A stretch of 64,000 nucleotides of DNA, taken from assembly GCF_020515695.1 (NCBI RefSeq), contig NZ_JAIWJA010000007.1:1-64000 (forward strand), given 5' to 3'. The translations under genes and the position numbers were made by a program. Source of the stretch: Pseudomonas sp. MWU16-30317. GTDB lineage: Bacteria; Pseudomonadota; Gammaproteobacteria; Pseudomonadales; Pseudomonadaceae. The notes below the pieces were generated by a model. That model was not told the DNA's origin and made no database searches. It saw only the letters and a program-made list of their open reading frames with translations. The stretch's first letter is position 1, and the number at the start of each line of letters is the position of its first letter. Below are positions 58,407-64,000 of this stretch, one piece after another.

Positions 58407-58896
58407 TTTGCGCTGATCTCACCAGGCTCTGCGCCGCCGAACCCGCACCCTTGCTCCCACAGGTGAAAGGCGATAGATCTGCTTGTGGGAACAAGGGTGC
58501 GCGTTCGGCGGCTCAGAGGCCGTCCCTGCTGTATAGCATCTGAAACAATCCCCCGCCCGTTGGCCCTCCAAAAAACCTGTCCGAACGCCCCACTTTCGGG
58601 AGCCCTGCGCCGTAACGGAGCATCCCTGCCTCCAGCAAACTTTTCTGACCAGTTGATCAACTTAAAGACATTGCCGTGCAACTCGCCGCAGCGCCTTTAA
58701 ATCAGACCATCTGGACAAAATATCCTCGTAAAACCGCATTCCTGCAACAATTTGTGACTTGTGGCCCGCCTCTTGCTATCAGAACTGCGCAACGACAAAT
58801 CTGACCGAGCGGACGACTTTAAAATTTGCCGTATAAGGCGCCAACACAGAGCGCCACCCTTAATAAACCGAACTCATTTCACCCGGGAGCAATTGA
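58407..58896. other. 490-bp spacer, allA to Tsx-like gene
   Basis: No credible gene is present. It contains a REPIN at 58425-58521, a perfect 12-bp palindrome AGTTGATCAACT at 58651-58662 (possible operator), and an AT-richer promoter-like stretch at about 58690-58830 before the outer-membrane protein gene. In related pseudomonads I would expect a urate oxidase gene (puuD) around here; no remnant of it is visible. Confidence 0.55.
58425..58521. repeat. REPIN of a diverged subtype
   Basis: Arms cgccgaacccgcacccttgc and gcaagggtgcgcgttcggcg (58434-58453 and the inverted partner) extend to ggctctg/cagaggcc ends. The arm sequence differs from the common REP in the window and is related to that at 33671-33700. 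Confidence 0.8.
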
Positions 58897-59685
58897 ATGA
58901 AGCGCACTCTTTCGAGCCTGATGTTGGCGGGCACGTTGGCATTGGCGGGGGGCCAGGCGATGGCGGGCGACTGGCTGCAATGGCAGAGCAACAGCCTGAC
59001 TTACCTATGGGGCAAGAACTTCAAGGTTGACCCCGAGATGCAACAGACGTTTACCTTCGAACATGCCGACAGCTGGAAGTACGGCGATAACTTCCTGTTC
59101 GTCGACAGCATCACCTATCCAGGCAAGACCACCAGCAACAACGGCCACCACACCCTTTACGGCGAGTTCAGCCCGCGCCTGTCGGCTGGCAAGATCCTCG
59201 GTCAGAAGATCGCCTTCGGCCCCGTTACCGACGTGCTGCTGGCGGCCACTTACGAGTTTGGCGAGGGCGACAACGAGTCCTTCCTGATCGGCCCTGGTTT
59301 CGACCTGGCGATCCCGGGCTTCGACTACTTCCAGCTGAACTTCTATAACCGCACCAGCCGCGGCCCGCGTCCGGGCGACCATGTCTGGCAGATCACCCCG
59401 GTATGGTCCTACACCATCCCGATGGGACGTTCCGACGTGCTGATCGACGGTTATATGGACTGGGTGGTCGATAACGACAAGAACAGCCGTGGCGAATACC
59501 ACGCCAACTTGCACTTCAACCCGCAGGTTAAATATGACCTGGGCAAAGCCATGGGCTTTACCCCGCAAAAGTTGTATGTGGGCTTCGAGTATGACTACTG
59601 GAAGAACAAGTATGGTATCGACAGCACTTCGGGCTTCGAGACCAACCAGAATACGGCGAGTGCGTTGGTTAAAGTGTTCTACTAA
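58897..59685 (+). CDS. Tsx/OmpK-like nucleoside-specific outer-membrane channel
   Basis: This 262-residue outer-membrane protein has a 23-residue signal peptide (MKRTLSS...GGQAMAG). It then has a 12-strand-type barrel of the nucleoside-specific channel (Tsx, OmpK) family: DWLQWQSNSLTYLWGKNF, TFEHADSWKYGDNFLFVD, YGEFSPRLSAGKI, and the terminal aromatic KVFY. In context it probably lets nucleosides or purines or their breakdown products reach the purine pathway. GGGAGC lies 9 bases before the ATG. Confidence 0.88.
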   Translation: MKRTLSSLMLAGTLALAGGQAMAGDWLQWQSNSLTYLWGKNFKVDPEMQQTFTFEHADSWKYGDNFLFVDSITYPGKTTSNNGHHTLYGEFSPRLSAGKILGQKIAFGPVTDVLLAATYEFGEGDNESFLIGPGFDLAIPGFDYFQLNFYNRTSRGPRPGDHVWQITPVWSYTIPMGRSDVLIDGYMDWVVDNDKNSRGEYHANLHFNPQVKYDLGKAMGFTPQKLYVGFEYDYWKNKYGIDSTSGFETNQNTASALVKVFY

Positions 59686-59710
59686 ATACTATCGCTTCAA
59701 CGCGACCGAC

Positions 59711-59793
59711 GCCTTCGCGGGCAAGCCTTGCTCCCACAGAGTTGACCGATCTGGCATCGTGCACCTGTGCGAGCAAGGCTTGTCCGCGAAAGC
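59711..59793. repeat. REPIN between the Tsx-like and aminotransferase genes
   Basis: Arms gccttcgcgggcaagccttg and gagcaaggcttgtccgcgaa, inverted around about 30 bp, lie between converging genes and may act as terminator. Confidence 0.85.
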
Positions 59794-59814
59794 GATGTTG
59801 CTCGCAACCTTTAG

Positions 59815-61017
59815 CTAAAACGCTCGCCGCAACCGCTGCAATCCCTCCTCGATCGCCTCTACCCCCGGTGCCGCAAAAGATAGCCGAATGCTGCTCGGAT
59901 CCGGCGCGTGCGCATAAAACGCACTGCCCGGCACGAACAGCACGTTCTCCTTGATTGCCCGCTGCAACACCGCCTGCGCGTCGACCCCGTCGCGACAGCG
60001 TCCCCACACGAACATCCCGCCCGCCGGTGGCGCCACCTCGAGATACTCCGTCATCGTCTGCAAGCCGGCGAGCATGGTCCGGCACTTGGCGCGATACCCC
60101 GCCACCAGCGCTGGCAACGCCCGATCCAGCGCGCCGCTGGCCAGATAGTTGGCCGCAATGCGCTGCGTCCAGGGCGAGGTGCACAGATCGCTGGTCTGCT
60201 TGGCGATCAGGCAGCGCTGGCGTACCGCAGGCGGCGCGATCATCCAGCCTACCCGCAGCCCGGGCGCGAGGATCTTCGACAGACTCGACAGATGTATCAC
60301 CCGCCCCGCCGCACCCGGCACTTGCAACGATAATTGCAGCAACGACGCCACCGCCTCGCCCTCGAAACGCAGCGCGCCGTAAGGGTCATCCTCGACCAGC
60401 AGAAAATCATGCTGCGCCGCCAGTTCCAGCAGCTTCAGGCGGCGCGCCAAGGGCAGGCAGGCACCGGTGGGGTTGGCGAAGGTCGGCACGCAGTAGAGCA
60501 AACGAATGGCCCCGCGCGGCTGGTCTGCCAACTGTGCGGCCAGCGCCTCGGTGTCCAGCCCCTCAGCGTCGGTAGCGGCGCTGAGCATCTGCATCCCGGC
60601 AAGGCGCAGCGCCTGGACGGCGGCGGGATAGGTCGGGCGCTCCACCAGCACGCTGTCACCGGGATTGAGCAGCACCTTGATCAGCAGATCGAAGCCTTGC
60701 TGGGAGCCTGTGGTCACCACCAGGTCGTGCGCAGTGGTGCTCACACCCCTGCTGGCCATCAGCGCCGCCAATTGCTCGCGCAAGTCCGGCAGCCCCTCCG
60801 TCGCGCCGTATTGCAGGCAATCCAGCGGCGTGTCGCGCAGTGCCTGTTCACTGGCCTGGCGCAGCGCCGTCCGATCGAAAAACTCCGCCGCCGGGTAGCC
60901 GCCGGCGAAGGAGATCATGCCCGGTTGCGACAGGTATTTGAACAACTCGCGGATGGCCGAACCGCTGGGGTTGGCAAAGGCGGGGGTGAAGCGGTAGTCA
61001 GGCGCCTGGTCGCTCAT
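59815..61017 (-). CDS. PLP-dependent aminotransferase, class I/II (2-aminoadipate transaminase-like)
   Basis: This 400-residue enzyme has a fold type I PLP enzyme layout: ISFAGGYPAAEFF near the N terminus, LQYGATEGLPDLREQLAALM, TTGSQQGFDLLIKVLLNPGD, CVPTFANPTGACL (cofactor Asn), VEDDPYGALRF (cofactor Asp), and the Schiff-base lysine in LSSLSKILAPGLRVGW. The match is to the LysN/MocR-like aminotransferase group, which acts on various amino acids. The donor cannot be told from sequence. It is divergent from a LysR-type gene that may control it. Confidence 0.88.
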   Translation of the reverse strand: MSDQAPDYRFTPAFANPSGSAIRELFKYLSQPGMISFAGGYPAAEFFDRTALRQASEQALRDTPLDCLQYGATEGLPDLREQLAALMASRGVSTTAHDLVVTTGSQQGFDLLIKVLLNPGDSVLVERPTYPAAVQALRLAGMQMLSAATDAEGLDTEALAAQLADQPRGAIRLLYCVPTFANPTGACLPLARRLKLLELAAQHDFLLVEDDPYGALRFEGEAVASLLQLSLQVPGAAGRVIHLSSLSKILAPGLRVGWMIAPPAVRQRCLIAKQTSDLCTSPWTQRIAANYLASGALDRALPALVAGYRAKCRTMLAGLQTMTEYLEVAPPAGGMFVWGRCRDGVDAQAVLQRAIKENVLFVPGSAFYAHAPDPSSIRLSFAAPGVEAIEEGLQRLRRAF

Positions 61018-61243
61018 GTCGGTCTCGATCGGGGCAAAGATCCGAGTATCGACAGCAGGCGGGGGCAGGACAAGCGAGGAAATGGCAGGATGTCATGCGG
61101 TGGGGGCATGAAGTGGTTGCGCGTGCCCAAAACGATAGGGGGGGTTCACAACCGAACCACCTGACACCCACTTCCACAATTCATCCAACACATCGATTAT
61201 CATCACTGATGCGCCCCACCTATCAATCTGGCACCCCTCCCCC

Positions 61244-62146
61244 ATGGCAATCAACTTCGACCTCAACGACCTGCAGGCCTTCCGTGCCGTGGTCGATCAT
61301 GGCAGTTTCCGCAAGGCCGCCGACGCCATCCTCATTTCCCAACCGGCCCTGAGCCGCCGCATCGAGAAGCTCGAAGCGGCGCTGGGCGTGCGGTTATTCG
61401 AGCGCACCACGCGGCGGGTCAGCCTGACGCAGGTTGGCCGTGCTTTCGCGCCCAAGGCCGAGCGCCTGCTGGACGATCTGGACGATGCCTTGATGGGCAT
61501 CAGCGATGTCGCGTCGACGCGCATGGGCCAGGTGTCGGTGGCGTGCGTGCCGTCGACGGCGTACTTTTTCATGCCGCGGGTGGTCAAGGCCTATCACCAG
61601 CTGTACCCCAAGATCCGCCTGCGCATCATCGATTCCAGCGCCCACGATGTGCAGGGTGCGGTCGCCACCGGCGCAGCGGACATCGGCCTGACGTTCATGG
61701 GCAATCTGAACAGGGAGGTGGCTTTCGAGCCGCTGGTGGAGGAGCACTATGTAGTGGCGTGCCGTCACGATCACCCGTTGGCGGGGCGCGCGAGCGTGAC
61801 GTGGGAGGAGTACTGGACCCACGACTACATCACGGTGGACCGCACCTCCGGCAATCGCCTTTTACTGGATCAGGCGCTGGCACATCTGACGCCTCACCGC
61901 CCGAGCATCTGCGAGACGCGCCATGTGGTGACCATGGTCGGGTTGGTGGAGGCTGGGCTAGGCATCGCGGCGGTGCCGGCCATGGCCTTGCCGATGGGTG
62001 AGCATGCGACCTTGACCAAGGTGCCGCTGATCGAACCGCAGGTGCTGCGCAGCGTTGGTTTGATCAAGCGCCATGGCCGAGCACTGAGCCCGGCCGCGCT
62101 GGAACTGGAGCGGTTGATTCTGGAGATGAAAGCGCCATTGGATTGA
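61244..62146 (+). CDS. LysR-family transcriptional regulator
   Basis: This 300-residue regulator has the N-terminal helix-turn-helix (about 5-65: LNDLQAFRAVVDHGSFRKAADAILISQPALSRRIEKLEAALGVRLFERTTRRVSLTQVG) and a periplasmic-binding-protein-like effector domain (from about 90: GQVSVACVPSTAYFFMPRVV). It is divergent from the aminotransferase with a 226-bp spacer, the usual layout for LysR autoregulation plus control of the neighbour. It might instead serve the transporter genes to its right. The inducer is unknown. Confidence 0.93.
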   Translation: MAINFDLNDLQAFRAVVDHGSFRKAADAILISQPALSRRIEKLEAALGVRLFERTTRRVSLTQVGRAFAPKAERLLDDLDDALMGISDVASTRMGQVSVACVPSTAYFFMPRVVKAYHQLYPKIRLRIIDSSAHDVQGAVATGAADIGLTFMGNLNREVAFEPLVEEHYVVACRHDHPLAGRASVTWEEYWTHDYITVDRTSGNRLLLDQALAHLTPHRPSICETRHVVTMVGLVEAGLGIAAVPAMALPMGEHATLTKVPLIEPQVLRSVGLIKRHGRALSPAALELERLILEMKAPLD

Positions 62147-62213
62147 GGCTCACTGGCCGCGAAAATGTCGCCAGTCATGCTCGCGAAGAGGCCAGCCCGC
62201 TCACCCCGTCAAC

Positions 62214-62987
62214 TCAGCGGCTGACCGAATCCAACCCGGTATCGCGCACCTGCGCCTGCACTTGCGGCGACGACAGGTAATCAAGCAGCGCCTTGGCTTC
62301 CTTCGGGTGCGGAGCGTTGGCTGGAATGGCGGCGGCAAAACGCGTTACCGATTGCAGCGATTCGGGGATCTTGTCGACGAAGGTCGCGCCCTTGACCGGC
62401 AGCAACTCACTGACCTGCTGCAAACCCAGTTCATACTCCCCCGCCGCGACCTTCTCGGCCACCGGGGTGCGCTGAACCATGTGCTGCTTGTCCTTCATCT
62501 GCGCTTCGATGCCCATGTTCGCGAACATCTCCTTTTCCACGTAGACGCCGCTGGCACTATCGGAATAGGCCACCGACCGCGCTTTCAACAACGCCGCCTT
62601 GAAAGCCGCCGGCGTGTGGATATCCGGTTTGGGCGCGCCGTCCTTGACCACCATGCCGATCCGCGAATCCGCCAATTCGACTCGCGAGCCAGGGAGAATC
62701 TTGCCTTGCTTGATCAGGTCGTCGAGGGCGTAGCCGACCATGATCACCACGTCGGCCTGCTCGCCACGCGCCAGGCGATTGGGGATGGCTTCCGGGGCCT
62801 TGCCCATGGACGGACCGAGGATGGTGTCGAGAGTGTCGCCGCTCGTTTGCGCGTACCCGGGAGCGAGGAGCTTGTAGGCGGCGGTGAAGCCTCCCGAGGT
62901 CATGACCTTGAGGTCGGCGGCCTGCGCGGCCACGCAGAGGCTGGCCGCCAAGGCGCCGGCGGCGAATTTGAGCAACAATTTGTTCAT
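62214..62987 (-). CDS. ModA-like periplasmic substrate-binding protein without ABC partner
   Basis: This 257-residue protein has a clear Sec signal (MNKLLLKFAAGALAASLCVAAQAA, start at 62987; the ORF extends to 63092 but without a signal). The mature part resembles SBP_bac_11/ModA: DLKVMTSGGFTAAYKLLAPGYAQ, ANRLARGEQADVVIM-like PNRLARGEQADVVIM, YSDSASGVYVEKEMFANMGIEAQM, and VAAGEYELGLQQVSELLPV. No ABC permease or ATPase is adjacent. It lies 158 bp downstream of the MFS transporter on the same strand, so it may work with that or as a sensor. The ligand is not predictable. Confidence 0.85.
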   Translation of the reverse strand: MNKLLLKFAAGALAASLCVAAQAADLKVMTSGGFTAAYKLLAPGYAQTSGDTLDTILGPSMGKAPEAIPNRLARGEQADVVIMVGYALDDLIKQGKILPGSRVELADSRIGMVVKDGAPKPDIHTPAAFKAALLKARSVAYSDSASGVYVEKEMFANMGIEAQMKDKQHMVQRTPVAEKVAAGEYELGLQQVSELLPVKGATFVDKIPESLQSVTRFAAAIPANAPHPKEAKALLDYLSSPQVQAQVRDTGLDSVSR

Positions 62988-63113
62988 AACGGGATTCTCT
63001 TTTTTATTGTAAGAGCGATGTAGCGAGGGGGGCTTGCCGCCGAAATAGAGTTCAGACACACCGGCATGTCGGATGTATCGAATCGGGAGCAAGCTCCCTT
63101 GCTATGGGATTCA

Positions 63114-63137
63114 GCATGGCCGCGAGCGCGGCCATGC
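63114..63137. terminator. Hairpin after the MFS transporter gene
   Basis: GCATGGCCGCG and CGCGGCCATGC form a perfect 11-bp stem with a 2-base loop, 9 bp after the MFS stop codon in its direction of transcription. No T run follows, so termination may be partial. Confidence 0.5.
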
Positions 63138-63145
63138 CAGCAACA

Positions 63146-64000
63146 TCAGACCGCAGCGCTGAGCTGAGCGCCTTTGGCGCGGCGGTAGATGTACAAAGTC
63201 GCGACCAGGGCGCAGGCGGCGGCGAAGCTCATCCAATAGCCCGGGGCAGCCTTGTCGCCAGTCTCGTGGATCAACCAGGTCGACATCGCCGGGGTGAACC
63301 CGCCGAACACCGCGGTGGCCAGGCTGTAAGCCAGAGAGAAACCGGCTACACGCACTTCCACCGGCATGATTTCAGTCAGGGCCACGACCATGGCGCCGTT
63401 GTACATGCCATACAGGAACGACAGCCACAGCAGCACCACCAGCATGCGCGAGAAGCTCGGGGCGGCGGCCAGGTACGACAGCGCCGGGTAGGCGGTAGCG
63501 ATGGCCAGCACCGTCATGCCCACCAGCAGCGGCTTGCGGCCGATACGGTCGGACAACGCGCCGCCGATCGGCAGCCAGATGAAGTTGGAGACGGCCACCA
63601 GCAGGGTCACCAGCAAGGCGTCCGAGGTGCTCAGGTTGAGTACGGTCTTGCCGAAGGTCGGTGCATACACGGTGATCAGATAGAACGCGGTGGTGGTCAT
63701 GGCCACCATCAGCATCCCGGAAATCACCAGGCGCCAGTTGGTCAGCAAGGTCGCGAACACCTGCTTCATGGTCGGGCGCACGGTGCGGTTCTTGAAGTCT
63801 TCGGTTTCGGCCAGATTGCGACGCAGGACGAAGATGAACGGCACGATGATGCAACCGACCGCGAACGGAATGCGCCAGCCCCAATCGGCGACCACGCTGG
63901 CCCCCATCCACTGGTTGATGCCATAGCCCAGCGCGGCCGCGACCACGATGGAGATCTGCTGACTAGCCGACTGCCAGCTCACATAGAAACCCTTCTTGCC
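63146..64000 (-). CDS. MFS transporter (MHS family, citrate/tricarballylate-like), 3' part
   Basis: The gene runs off the right edge, so only about the last 285 residues are seen. The visible part begins GKKGFYVSWQSASQQISIVVAAALGYG and holds the second half of a 12-helix major facilitator. It includes the central-loop motif GGALSDRIGRKPLLVGM and the helices around SFLYGMYNGAMVVALTEIMPVEVRVAGFSLAYSLATAVFGG. These features are typical of the metabolite:H+ symporter subfamily (citrate, tricarballylate, proline/betaine or dicarboxylate carriers). It is followed by the ModA-like protein gene. Confidence 0.9.
   Translation of the reverse strand, partial: GKKGFYVSWQSASQQISIVVAAALGYGINQWMGASVVADWGWRIPFAVGCIIVPFIFVLRRNLAETEDFKNRTVRPTMKQVFATLLTNWRLVISGMLMVAMTTTAFYLITVYAPTFGKTVLNLSTSDALLVTLLVAVSNFIWLPIGGALSDRIGRKPLLVGMTVLAIATAYPALSYLAAAPSFSRMLVVLLWLSFLYGMYNGAMVVALTEIMPVEVRVAGFSLAYSLATAVFGGFTPAMSTWLIHETGDKAAPGYWMSFAAACALVATLYIYRRAKGAQLSAAV

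Noticed and set aside
58526..58896. A riboswitch upstream of the Tsx-like gene
   Set aside because: No conserved purine-riboswitch core or comparable multistem fold could be recognised; only a 12-bp palindrome and promoter-like sequence are seen.

Overview
The window looks like chromosome of a fluorescent Pseudomonas (P. putida/P. fluorescens type). The evidence is high GC, a pyoverdine (peptide siderophore) locus, the ligA-zipA-smc order, a purine-degradation block, and dense copies of one REP/REPIN repeat (core about gggagcaaggcttgcccgcg). No tRNA, rRNA, CRISPR array or insertion sequence was seen.

Region 1 (1-29.3 kb) is pyoverdine synthesis and uptake. Reading mostly leftward, it holds the chromophore synthetase pvdL (16044-29177), pvdH (makes diaminobutyrate), an MbtH-like protein, a type II thioesterase, a two-module synthetase (6874-13329), and the start of a further synthetase that leaves the window at its left edge (4097 to <1). 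A TonB-dependent ferripyoverdine receptor (fpvA, 4324-6783) lies between the last two, facing the other way. Five PvdS-type iron-starvation promoters, TAAAT-like and CGT elements always 16 bp apart, precede the receptor, both peptide synthetases, mbtH and pvdL. The left synthetase carries an apparent +1 frameshift in a run of eight C (coding strand). pvdS and fpvI/fpvR are not in the window.

Region 2 (29.3-36.9 kb) is accessory. It has a sulfonate/nitrate-type ABC importer operon divergent from an SsuD-like flavin monooxygenase, a membrane-anchored nitrilase-fold protein that seems to lack two catalytic residues, an AraC-type regulator, and a small gene behind a strongly folded leader that resembles C4-type antisense RNA.

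Region 3 (36.9-44.7 kb) is core: ligA, zipA, smc and a GntR regulator. Region 4 (44.7-59.7 kb) is purine catabolism: xdhABC, guaD, a GntR regulator, hiuH, puuE, uraD, alc, allA, and a Tsx-like outer-membrane channel. Together these take guanine/xanthine to ureidoglycolate and glyoxylate, but the urate oxidase step is missing here. A DUF945 protein and an orphan RHS-core fragment interrupt the block. Region 5 (59.7-64 kb) has a PLP aminotransferase divergent from a LysR regulator, a ModA-like periplasmic protein and a truncated MFS (citrate/tricarballylate-like) transporter.

The most unusual features are three REP elements inside coding sequence and in frame (two in pvdL, one in the smc hinge), the homopolymer frameshift in a synthetase, and the folded leader at 36.4-36.65 kb.
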